This document shows, one piece after another, positions 21,971 through 33,705 of a stretch of 64,000 nt of DNA. Both the position numbers and the translations under genes were made by a program. Where the stretch lies: NCBI GenBank assembly GCA_029207755.1, contig JARCOQ010000006.1, positions 71,336,093 to 71,400,092 on the forward strand, read 5' to 3'. Source of the stretch: Chamaea fasciata (Eukaryota; Chordata; Aves; Passeriformes; Sylviidae). Position 1 is the stretch's first letter. Each line of letters opens with the position of its first letter. The notes under the pieces are model-generated. The model was given only the letters and a program-made list of their open reading frames with translations. It searched no databases and was not told the origin of the DNA.

Positions 21971-23699
21971 GCCAGACTCCGGGCATTGTGAAACCAGGGG
22001 CTCGCCTCGGAGAAATCCATGTGTGCAAATCCAGCTGTCAGCCGCTGAAATTGCTGCACCTCTTCCCTCAGATAGCACCATAATTTAATTAAGTGTTGAT
22101 GTGTTCTGGGTGGAAGCCCCTCAGCAGCGCTGCTTCTGAATAAGCCATTTCATTTTAGAAAGGGAATGGGAACAGAGGCCTTTCCCGTATTACGGAAATC
22201 TTTTGGAAGCAAAGTTGAATTCCACTTATCATTGTTTTCATAGTAGTTGGATTTAAACTCAAAGGGGAAAAAAAAAAAAAAAACCCAAACCAAAAAAAAA
22301 AACAAACCCTACATCACAAATTATATTCCTACAACTCATTAAGGGTGATTGCAGAATCAGTGGAAAAACTTTAAGCAAATCTCCCAGTATTGTGGGATCA
22401 TTAATCTGTTTTGCCACTGTTTTCCAGGCTTATCAAGAGACAAATCTGCCTTGCTCTTTGCTTGCTATGTGTAAGACGGTGTGTGGTTGGAGAAGAGTAC
22501 TGGAAAACAGTAAGCTGTTGCTACAGGATATGTCCCTTTTTCCAGCTAAAATGGTTAAATTTTACATCCCAGGAGACCTCCAGAGCTGATTATAAGTAGC
22601 GCAAACAAACCAAGACACAGGTTTACAGCCGCTTCCTTACAGGTTTCTTCCTCTGAAAAAGAGAAGCTACCCCCTCTCTTCCTTGCATGTGTCTTAAGAG
22701 TCTTTATGGCAACAAATGCAGGCCAAAGGAACATATGGCACTGGGATTTCTTCTGGATGAGGTCATTCTGAAGTAAGGTCTCTTTCCCTCCCTCTACAGA
22801 CACTTACATGCTGTCCTCAGAATTTGGCCATGACATTCCAGATAAAATTATCACTTTCCCAGGCCTTAGTATCTCCTGAATTTTCTGTTTTAAGTCGGTG
22901 CTGGGAGGACAGCCACATTCCCTGCACAATAGCTGACAGATTCCTTGGGTTCCAGCCAAAATACTGCTTTGTAACTGGTTCTTGCTGCGTTTTGGAGTCA
23001 TTTCAGCCCCTGAGCTGCCAGCTTAGTTGGGAGTTTTGGGGGTGTTTTCAGGAATCATTTTTACTGAGAGCATGAAGTGACCTCTAAGCCAGATACAAGC
23101 CCAGTGATTCCTAGTTTTGAGAAAAATTCAAGCTGCTCTTTCTGGAAAAAGAAGTTAGAGTGGTAGCAGGAATTTGGTTTAAAAGTTAAACGTGCTCTGC
23201 GACGATAACCAAAAATAACATCAACACAGGCTCCACAGCCTGTACGATTGGTTGGTCTATATGACCTGCAGCAGCTGGTGAAGGAGTCGCACATTAGCAA
23301 CGGTTGCACTGGCACACGTTTTGTGATGCATCCCGTCTGGACCAAAACTGCCGGGCACTGCATACAAGGAGTGAAGAACAGCGGGAAACGGGGCTTTGTG
23401 CAAGCACTGATTGCATGCGTTGGATTAGGACTAGAGCTGGTGAGCAAAAGGAGATACATCAACCGAAAAGGTATTCTGAGGAAGAAAAGGGTGTGAGGAT
23501 AGTGCCGATCCACAAATACCATACTCTAAAGGGTTTTTTCCTCTCATTAGGACGCTTCCTCTATTTTCACATTTCTTTAAACAGACAGACAAAAAAAGCC
23601 CCCATTTAACTTCATTCTTATTATTACTCCTAACTTTAACAAATGAAGCAACGAGCAGTGACGAGCGTTATCCTTCCTTCGATCCAGCTTATCTCTCCA
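21971..23699. other. Spacer between two CpG-rich patches
   Basis: No supported gene. It holds an A-rich CCCAAACC tract (22268-22309). Open frames on both strands around 23061-23522 overlap each other and match no family I recognise. Confidence 0.5.
22268..22309. repeat. A-rich tract with CCCAAACC interruption
   Basis: A long A run, then CCCAAACC, a second A run, and CAAACCCT. It has the same style of A-run plus C-run composition as 10230-10551, but is much shorter. Confidence 0.8.
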
Positions 23700-24110
23700 G
23701 TTAGGAGATGTCCCCCCGAGTTGCACACGGCTCCCATTCACGGGGAAAAGGGGCTCAGGAGGGCGGCTGCAGCGAGGGCTGGAGCGCAGCGGTGGGGACT
23801 GTGCTCGGTGGGTTTAGAGAAGCCGCTCGGCCCTCGCTATCGCATCCCTGCCGCTCGTGGAGCCCTGACCTGCCTCACAGGTGCTGCGGGGCTCCGGCGG
23901 CGCTCGTTAGAAGCCGGAGATTTTCAGCTGAAAGGCACTACTAAAAATATTATTGTTCCCATGGCAACAGCCCGTGCAATACAATGGGGTGGCTCTTTGC
24001 AGGATATTGCCGAAAGATCAGAGATGAGAAACTCTCGCTTCAACCGCCAGAGCTGCAATAGAGCAAAGGAGCCACAGCAGCCGCTGCTATTTAAATAACC
24101 ACCTCTGGCT
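23700..24110. promoter_or_regulatory. CpG-rich patch with RFX X-box-like site
   Basis: Roughly 20 CpGs lie between about 23715 and 23930, including GAAGCCGCTCGGCCCTCGC and CTCCGGCGGCGCTCGTTAG. Immediately downstream, 23955-23968 reads GTTCCCATGGCAAC, which closely matches the palindromic RFX X-box GTTRCCATGGYAAC. The patch ends in GCTGCTATTTAAATAACC, an AT-rich element. The arrangement resembles a small promoter or enhancer. No coding exon is recognisable. Confidence 0.42.
23955..23968. promoter_or_regulatory. RFX X-box-like motif
   Basis: GTTCCCATGGCAAC is made of two half-sites around CATG. The right half GGCAAC is consensus, and the left half GTTCCC has C where the RFX consensus has A or G. 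RFX family factors bind such sites in ciliary-gene and neural enhancers. Binding here is inferred from the motif only. Confidence 0.5.
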
Positions 24111-27100
24111 CTGCTTTGCGCCTTTGTGCAAAGCTCCTGCTTCAGTCAGCCCACCATTCCAAAGCCAAACTTGCCAGGACCAGAGAATAGCAGGAGCAGC
24201 GCGACCTCATGTAGTACATAAAGGTCTTCTCCTTCCATAGGTTTCATGCCAGTTGCCAAAATGCTGATTTATTAATTTTGCTATGGCTCCAAGCACTTTC
24301 GGGGCCATATCAATTTTTAAACTTGAACTACAGCAATACATTGAAGCTACAGAGAGGCTGCCCTTGATTTACTTCTCTAGCAGAATCGTGATTGCTTGAG
24401 GTAAAAGATTTCGTAAATACACACCCACAGATAGGCTTCGAAATTCATAGCTAGCCTCCTAAAAGTTGAATTTTGTAGAACTGCCGAGGAGTCGTTAGCC
24501 CTTAGGGTTTTAGAGTGGGATTTAGTGGGAATTACTAGGAGAAAAGCTGTTAGTGGGATCAGAGCATTATGACTTGACAGCCTGAATGGATGTTACACCT
24601 GACTTCAATCCTGTTCTGGAAACTCTTTGCATCAGACCTAGAAATAAACTAGGAAATCAGTCAGCTTGGCCTTCATGAGAGCCGTCCTTGCTCATTATGC
24701 CTAACTCCAATAAACAAGTTTTTGATACATCGTTTCTGAGTGAATAGTTGGAAGAGAATTTAAGCTAACTGGCTTCCCATCCTTTGCTCTAGGTTATCCA
24801 ATTTTCATCTCAAAAACTGGTCAATCTGCCAAGGCTTCATGTAAAAATGAAGGCAAAGCACAACTAAATGAGGACATTTCTTGAAAGTTTCTCTTTTTTA
24901 ATGATTACAACAAGAGCCCGTTGGATTTAAAGTGCATCCACTGTTTATCCTTTGTGTGGAGTGGCTGCCTGCAGAAAGGGATTCAGTTTACATTATTGTT
25001 AATCTGGCAGGAACTGAATAACTGAGGGCCAGTGTGCCTTGCTCAGCTATTCAAGAAATAGCATTTAGCAAGATCCTTCTACAAATATCTAATTGGCATC
25101 TCAGGCTAATGTAATTAAATCAGCTTCAAACACTCGTTTAGGTGCCAAATTGTTTGAAGTACAGTAGAGCACAGGGATATTGCCAGGGAGATATGGATTA
25201 GCAAATGAAGAGAAATACAAAACTTCAGGGCCAAAATTAGAATTGTCGTGAGGAATAAACAATGGTTTTCAACGAAGAAGTGAAGTTTTCTCTCTGATAA
25301 TGATAATGACATTGGCATTGTAACAGTTACAGCATGAAGGTGAATGCATAGCAAAGTGGAGCTCTCTGGGGACTGCAAGTACACACCGGTATTAATACAG
25401 CTTACATTCCTGTAACCTGTATTAATAAGATTTTACTGATCTTGCAAAATGAAATCCCTATCAGTTGTCCCACTCCGGCTTTGAGTAATTCCCATTCACC
25501 AAGGCACTGAATCGTGTGATTTCAAAGGGACGTGAGCACATACTTAAAGTGAAGCCCATATAAGTGGAAAGGGATAAACTTCAGCATACGCTTAAATGCT
25601 CACTGAATTGCAACCTACGCTCCTTTGGCACCTGGCCCATTAGCAGGGGAAATTTCACAGCTCTTCCCTTGGTCTACAAGTGACTCCACGTTTTTCTGTG
25701 CAAAACACATCTCCACTTCAAATGGAGATACCAATTCAGGTACAGAAAAAAACAGCAAAATAAAGGTCATGTTTTATGGACTGTTTTCAAACTTGGCACC
25801 ACCTAACCAAGACAGAAGCCCAACACAGAAGAATATATATACAGTAATCAATGATGGCATTTCACTGCAAAGTTCCCCTTTCTTCCATTTCTTCCACCTT
25901 AATCCCCAGTGACATTTCTGAGAACAGAGTAAAACCTCCCTCAGCGTGTGACCTACAGTCATTTTTGATCTCCCAGAACAACAAGATCAGCATTATCCGT
26001 CCCGTCCTTCACATTTTACTCTGGAAGGAATTACTAGGTATAATCTGGCAGTAAACAAGGTTGCAATAAGAACTCTTCGCCATGAAAATAATGAGTCAGA
26101 TAAATTATCCCTGTCCCACTTCCCTGTAGGAATCAATGGTCAGAGCTAAAACAGCACAGCAGAGAGAATCTTTATTTTTTTATTAGAAAATAGCATAGGA
26201 ATAGAAACTACTAAGAAAGCGATGTACATTCCTAGTGTAACGATACTACAAAGAGGAAAGAAAACTGTTAAAAGTTTTAAACTGTTGTAAGTGGATTGAC
26301 ACAGTGAAAATAAAAACCTGACAAACAAAATGCTTTAGAAAAATACAGAAACTCTTAAGTTGAGCAATTGCATCAAACTGAGAGATAAAAGCACTCAGTG
26401 TCTCTGAAAATTGATCCTGCAAGCGTAGAAAGAGCATTCTAAGTGTAGAATGTTTTATGTTCCTTCCAGGTCCTTCAAGGACTTAAGAAATATAAAGGCA
26501 ACTGAATGCAGTTCTTTTATATTTTAATTAAAAGAAACATTCCATGCAAAGACTTAATTTGCCAGTTTCCAGCCTAGACTGAATTTTTATAGCTGAATTT
26601 GAAACTCTTCAAAATAAGGGTTTATATAATGGAAAGGCTGACACAAGCCTGACTTCAGGGATGAGAACCACAGCGTCAGACTTTCCTCTCTTGCTGGAGA
26701 AATTACAAATGGCTTCATGCAAAATTGAGGTAAAGAAAAGATAAAAATGATCAGAAGCTCTTTAGATGCACCTTGAAGAAAGCACTTCTGAGTGGCAAAT
26801 GAGATCAGATTCTAAAGGACATAAAGCAGCTGTTTGCCAGCACCATGAGAAATAGCAGGGAAGAATTTTGCTTTTCCCTGAGGCAGATCTTCCTCGGGCA
26901 TGCACTGGGAAGGAAATTGAACTCGAAAGCAGTAAAGCTGCCCTGAAGAAAAGCAGTAACAGGTGCTGGCAATGCCAGAGAAAGAGGAAATGCCCTCTTT
27001 CAAGCAGCTCTTGGGCAAGACAGTGAATGATATCAAGCAGAAAGCAATTCCCTGACATAATTGTTCCTCTCAGGATTCCAGCAAACATCTTTTGGCTTCC

Positions 27101-29137
27101 TTGCAACTGCTTGCAGAAACAGGAGCACTGCAACACTTTGGCAGCTGCATGTCTGCAGGACTGTAGGAAAGCTGGGTATAGCCCTGAGCTTCCATTATTT
27201 GCACTGTGCAAGGGAGAGGCTTGCATATAAAGGTCTTGTTTCTCTCAAGATCTATTTAAAATCACTTCTATTTTTATTTCTAATAAAGCTTTTGGGGTTT
27301 GGACTGTAAAACCATCTTTGTCTCCTTTTAGGGAGTTCAGTGCAGCAGAGTCTAGCTTGTCCCAGTGCAGCATCCTGGCTGACTTTGGATACTCAGTCTC
27401 AGTCTGTGAGTTTGCTTCTCACAATAGATGACAACGGGAATTTAAACAAATCCATGCAAGCATGGAGATTTTCCCTGTTCCTGTATTCCCTGAATCCACA
27501 GTGGTGTTGGTTTCCAGAAAAGCGACTGAATGTTGCGGAACTGAGTGACTGAATGGAAATCGGTGGTTTCTTTTGGAAGTTTAGGACAAGAGTTAAGCAA
27601 ATAAACAAATGCTGTAGACCAGAACATTTCAATGGGTGCCAAAATAAACCCAGACAAACTGCCCTAGTGATTCAGGCTCTGGAATTGTACATACAAGAGT
27701 GTTCACAAATGTTTTCACTCTTTCAACAATAACAACAACAGAAAGTTACCACAGGCACGGAGTGAGTTATCTCAGAGTTAATTCTTTCAAGTGGGAGCAG
27801 TGCCAACCATGGCTGTGCTACCTTGGTGAGATTGCGTGACACACTCAGAGCAGAGCAGAGCACTTTCTCCAGCTATGTCAGTCACACAGATAAACCAAAA
27901 TTCCCTAAAAAAAACTACCTGAGCACAGCTTTGCTTCAAAGACCAGAACTCCTCTTCTTCCGTCATAAAAGATGCTTTTCCAACCCTCCTGGTGAAGAAA
28001 CTCTCCCATTTCTCTCCAAAACCTGAATGCCCGGCAACTGTACCACATTCTGCACATTCCCACTCTGCATTTTTTTTGAAGGAAATACATTTCAACTATG
28101 ATTGTGAAGGTCTCTCTTTACTTTTTCAGTACCAGGCTAGAGATCTATTTCATATTATCCCTTTTCTGCTTGTTTGGAGCCAAGTGTGGAGGATTGAACC
28201 ACTTGGGAATGACAATATGAGTGAGCCGTGGGAGAATGCCAGACTTTATTACAAATAGACAACCCACTCAGAGTGGGACAAGGTGCAATATAAACCAGTC
28301 TGAACTATCTCAAAAGGCAGCAAGCAAAATTCTCTCAGATTCAAAACCCGTCTTGCCTTTTTTTCCCCCCATCTCCTTTTGATTTTTCTGCGCCTCTGCG
28401 TTTCTTGGGCCTGGTCATGTCTGAAAGCCAAATAGTGACTTTTGCCAAAAAGCCTGTTGTCACAGGATTTCCAGTACATTTTGGCAGGTGCAAAAGATAG
28501 ATCCCTGCATGTTTACCCAGTTACAGTGAAAACTCCAAGCCTTCAGAGATTCCTCCAGTGCAAGTTAGAATACGAGCCTAAAGCAATTTCCTTCCTTTCA
28601 TATAAGTCAGGGTCACCTTTGAGTTAAACAGAACCCAGAAGGATTTTCAGCATGGGTTTATTTCTTCTAATTTCTATTTCCTTAGTTCCCTTTCTGTGAT
28701 TTAAGAAACCCAAAGGGAGCTACAGTTTATCACAGCAGGAGGGTGCAGACAAATATAAGAACCTATGTTAATAATAAAATTATCTGATCTTGCTTTTGTT
28801 GGAGGTGCCAGAAAAAAATCAGTCTCATCCATTCTCTCCAAGAACTGAGGATCATTGATCACAGCAATGCTTATTTTCCAGTCCTTTCGAATGTATGTGC
28901 TATTTCCCTAAGAACAGCAAAATGCACTCAGTTTTCTCTGCTGTGGTGTTAACACCTGCATACAGAAATACTCCTGAAAAAAATACCACACTGTGTGAAA
29001 AAAAAAAATAAATAAAGGAGCTTCCAAAATGCATAAATTTATGGAAAACTCACAAGCCATGGATCCCACTTGACTTTAAATTAGTTATGAAACATTCTTT
29101 TCAAAGGGATTCTCCAGGCCATGATTTACTTGCTTTG

Positions 29138-29158
29138 TTTTTTTTTTTTTTTTTTTTT
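29138..29158. repeat. Poly-T run of 21
   Basis: A continuous T run between CTTTG and AATTTTATTT. It may be a reversed A tail, but no retroposon body is recognisable upstream or downstream. Confidence 0.85.
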
Positions 29159-32100
29159 AATTTTATTTCCAATGGCAAGGAAATCCTTCAGAAATGTCCT
29201 ATGAAGTTATAGCAGGTGGTTGTCTTCCTGAACAAAAAAGGATATCTGTTCTTTTTCAAATTTCAGTATGTCTGCTTCTTCAAAGTGCTTTAGTAACCTT
29301 TTGAAATACTCACAGAAGCAATCAATTCATCAAGGTGATCATCGACTGAAAAATAAATGACTCAGCATTGCTGTCCTTGTTTTCACTCCTAAGAAGCCAG
29401 ATTTTAGACATAATTTTTGTGTTACGTTCCATGCTTTGCTTAACTTTGCTTAACAAAGACCTTAAATATGTTATTAAGGGAAGGGGTGAAGCACAATAGG
29501 ATTATGTATGGTCTACTTTGTTATGAAATTAACTCGAAATGCTTTTACTGGCCTTTTGGGCTGGCTGTTGCCTATAATGTAACGCTGTTTCAAATACCTC
29601 TTCCGGTCCATGTAAAATCATTTGAGAGATGTAAACGTAAATCCTGGAGGGTGCATAACAAAGTGGAAGTGTTACACTTGTCATCACTCAGAGCACAGAG
29701 GTTCTATGAGGAATGCAATTGGGAGCAGTATTAGGTACTCCCTGTGAATCAGGAGTGTAGTAAAGCAAGTAAATAGGAAGGACTGTGATGGTTATTACAT
29801 TGATTTTGTTGCATGGGTAAAGATCGCTTTTTAGTCTCCGGGGACGGCAGCTGCCTAAAAGAACACAGATTGCTTGGGATAACTTACGTGGAACTGTTTC
29901 ACAGGGCAAACAATCGTTTCACTACAGTGGGCAGAGCAAGAAAGAGCTTGGATCCAGCAGGAGCGTGTAAAGGGCCATGGGAAGTGAAACTGCAGAGCTG
30001 AGTGACCTTTCAAAGCAGTCCTGAAAGAGGTTCACACCCTGCGGAGTCAGAAACCTCGGAGGGTCCTGGAGCTGGAGGTGTCTGACTCCTCTGTGCTCAA
30101 TCTTCCAGTCACCAGATCTGACCCAGAATGCTCAACCTGAGCTCAGGAGCCTTATGGTTCTTTGCACCCTGATCACAACTGAGTTTACTTCTACCCTCTG
30201 GTAAGAAATCCATGCTAAGAACTACACTTGCATTCGTGAACTAAGAATTTCAGCTCTGTAAGTCCCAGGTCTCAGCAACTCCCTTGAGCCTAAATGTGCT
30301 CAGGGATGTGCAGAACCACCTCCCTTAAAACACAAGTCAAAAAATGCTATCTGGAAAATTATTAGGGAAGCTTTAAACTGCCTTGGAAGATTTTGGAAGC
30401 ACCCTGGTAATTAAATGAGGGGGTTAATGAACTAATAAAAATAACTGCTGTGAGTTGAAGCGGGCTGTCAGCCCAGTGTGGTCTTTTGAAAATTACAGTG
30501 AACCTGCAAGTGAATCCAAACCCACCCTTCCCCTCGTGGCATCAGCTGGGTGGAGGCTCTTCTATTCAGACCTGAGCTCCGCCACTGTGCAGCCAGCAGA
30601 GTTTTTGTGAAAAGACAAAAGGAGGGGAAGCAAACAAACTGGGTGTAACTTCTTGGGGATTTGTACTTGTCTGGGTGGTAAAAAGCTGAGGGCAAAGTGT
30701 GGACAGTTGGGAAGCAAACAGAAAGCTCAGCCAAGCTGTTCCTCTGCTTAAAAAAGGAGAAAAGAAGAAAGAAAAGAGGAGTTTATTCTACTGCTATGAA
30801 GCCAAATTGAAGTGTTCAGATGTTCTACTTGAAGAGCTTTAGGGAAGGTCTCTGAAACGACAGGGACAGTCAGAACTTCTGCCACCACAGATGGTGGCTT
30901 TCACACCGCCACCTTCTCCTACATCAGATGGGATGAATGTGACAGTGCAGATACAGAGGACGGGTGCACGGTGGTGAGGAAGGAGAGCTTCCCTGTCAGC
31001 ACCAAGGAACGGTGGGATGAGCTCAGCAGCCACCTACAGAATCCCTGCCTTGGTTGAAACCTCCCAGAGAAATGCAAATGCCCGTGTGCCTCAGACAAGC
31101 CGGACCAAGCCTCAGGACCTCTCCTGTTTCCTGAAGAGCCATTTGAGAAAATGTTAAGCATAGCTGAAATCAGAAGCAAATCTGCCTTAGAAACAGGGCA
31201 GACTGACCCACAGACAAGCATGGCAACTACACATAAAGAAGCGAACAGACTTACGGAGCAGTTTAATAAAACGTCTCTGGCTCCCACTGATTTATAAGAG
31301 AGAGAGAGACAACTACTTTGACACTTCTTTACTGTGAGAGGTTCAGAACAGTTGTGCTTATGCAAAGGTATTTTCCTTTATTTCAGTGGTATTCTGGAGA
31401 GGGAACGGTGCTAGATATTCACTCTTGGCCAGGGTGCACCAATTCAGGGCACCGAATAGCAAAGGCTGCTTCTTCAGCGGAGACATCACGTGTTGGTTTG
31501 GCTCATTTTTGAACAATTGATTTGGAATTCTCCTTCCCTCAAGGATCTAGGCTTTTCTCCTGTCCTGGGAGCCCAAGGATTGTTCCCTATCATAAAGCAG
31601 TTCCAGCCAAAATGGAGCACCTGGACAGATTTCTACAGCAATGTGATCGCTCCGTAGTCATTTCCTGATTCTGGTGCACCAAAAAGAAACTGTCCCAGTT
31701 TTTTACAGAGTAATTTGAGTGCAAGACACATTGTCAGGTCTGAAAGGCAAAATATGTGGCAAGACTCACGGGTAAAATTTCAGCTGGTAGCTCATTTCCA
31801 TTTTAACAGACGGGCTTGCTGCTATGTCAGATGCAAAAAGTGTAATTATTTTTATCTTTGAAAAGAAACACCATTTAATTAACAGAATGCATGCTCACAG
31901 TAAATCCGCAGGCAGTTAGATCCTTGCGCTGGCAGAAACGGGGTGTGCTTTGAGAGACAGAGCCAGACCTTAATGACAGGAATGTTTCTGGAATGTTCAC
32001 AGTGGCACGTTGGTTAAGGAAAAAGCAAACCACACTTTTCACAAGTCCTTAAGTTTTTTTTTACTTTGTTGTACCAAATCGGATTTGCTTGGATTTGGAG

Positions 32101-32880
32101 CAATTGGGCCACGCTACTGGGGGATTTTCAAGAGATTAATATGTTCGAATCAAAATCACAGGAAAGGAAACTTGGCTGAGGTACCGAATGCATGAGGTAG
32201 AAGCAGTTTGCTACAATCTCAACGTTTGCGTAAGAAAATTTGACACGCTCCATGTTTGCCCTGCTCTGACCAGTGAGTCAGGTCGAGCACAAAAGAGTCA
32301 GGTCCATATATCCCAATTTGTTTTACCGATTATCTATTCATAAGCACAGCATAGTCCAAGGTAGACCTATATCACAAGATTATCAAAAGGCAGCGTTTTC
32401 TTGGATCATCTATTGCAAATAATATTGTTTCTGGTTCTGTTCCTCAGACTAAGAGTTCTGTGACTTTTTGAAAGAGTTTGAAACCCAAAAATACCAATAA
32501 AATATTTTAAGAGTATCCTTTTCCTTTTAATCATCCCTCTTACCTACTTGTTCTTAAATATATCGTCAAATAAAAATAAGCTGATTACGCCTACCTATGG
32601 CCCACGAATGTCTGGCAGTCAGACATTTATTTTAACTGGGAGTTTGTAATTGTGAGAAAGGCGTTGCTAGAAGCAATGGACAATGAACAAATTTCTGGCT
32701 TTATTATAATAAATATTTGTGAAACCTTTCTCAAAGGATTTTCTCTGCTCTTCTCAGTATACCCTCGCTCATATTTTTAAATAAGATGTTTTTTTGCTGG
32801 GATGTTGTTAATGTCATGGAACTTGGATGAAATCGCACTCCTTACAGCCCTAGCTATTTTCCAGTTCATGACTCAAGCTG

Positions 32881-32904
32881 AATTATTATTATTATTATCA
32901 TCAT
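32881..32904. repeat. ATT/ATC trinucleotide microsatellite
   Basis: About five ATT units followed by two ATC units, then ATAAGG. Confidence 0.85.
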
Positions 32905-33540
32905 AAGGAAGACATTTTAGACATAATCCAGCTTGGGTATTTCTGTAGAAGGGACATCTCACTAGGAAGTTTTTACTTTCTTTTCTGAGCCAGCATTTAG
33001 GTAAAAAACATCCCTATACTACTGATATTAACCAGCTTTCTCTTTATTACCACTGGTAAGCAGCAGCATCTTATACACCTCAGAATGCACTGTGAGGCAG
33101 CAGGAAGAAAGACTCCCCTGTGTGTGTTGAATGGTGGCAGGGAGAAAAAACTGAAGCAGTACAGGACAGAAAAAAAATTATAACTATAAAATTTTGTGAG
33201 ACCTTGTAAGGACAGTGATATTAGAAGAGAAAGACTTTAAGGTAAGATTTTCTTTAACTTCAGATGACAGACTGTGTGATACCAGGAGAAATTTCCAGTG
33301 CCAGAAAATGGTCTCGAATGCTCTCCCATCTGAGCGCAGTATGGCCCTGGCTGTGTGGTCCTGCGGCAAATGGTATAGAGAAAGACACCCTGGGAGCGAG
33401 CCAGTTCTGGGAATTTCTGCACCAGAAATGCAGCTAAAAACACTGTGGAGAAATCTAACATGCCTGCATGTCTGCTAAAAAACTAGCCAGTAATTGTCCT
33501 TTTTTTATTTATAATGAAAATGCACATTAGGATAGCTCAC

Positions 33541-33705
33541 CATAGAATGTTATGGGGCTGGGAGGGACCGAGAAGCTCAGCCACTCCCACCCCCTGCCAT
33601 GGGCAGGGACACTTTCCAGTCTCCCAGGTTGCTCCAAGCCCTGTCCAACCTGGCCTGGAACCATTCCAAGGATGGGGCAGCCACAGGTTCCCTGGGCAGG
33701 GAAGA
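33541..33705 (-). repeat. CR1 LINE 3'-end fragment, reverse orientation
   Basis: It begins CATAGAATGTTATGGGGCTG and GGAGGGACCGAGAAGCTCAG. It then runs through CCCCCTGCCATGGGCAGGG, CAGGTTGCTCCAAGCCCTG, TCCAACCTGGCCTGGAACC and GGATGGGGCAGCCACAGG, the expected order of the reversed CR1 3' region. It is the most complete short copy in the window, and similarity is lost after about 33705. Confidence 0.93.

Larger units (their letters stand above)
24111..33540. other. Intergenic stretch, no gene seen
   Basis: AT-leaning sequence without a supported exon. It includes a 21-base T run (29138-29158), a short ATT repeat (32881-32904), and a TATA-like plus AATAAA pairing at 27224-27287 that resembles an LTR promoter/polyadenylation layout. 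No CR1 end is recognisable until 33541. Confidence 0.55.

Noticed and set aside
23248..23496. 82-codon plus-strand open frame starting MVGLYDLQQL
   Set aside because: Looks protein-like at first glance but matches no family I know, and overlapping frames on the other strand are equally open.
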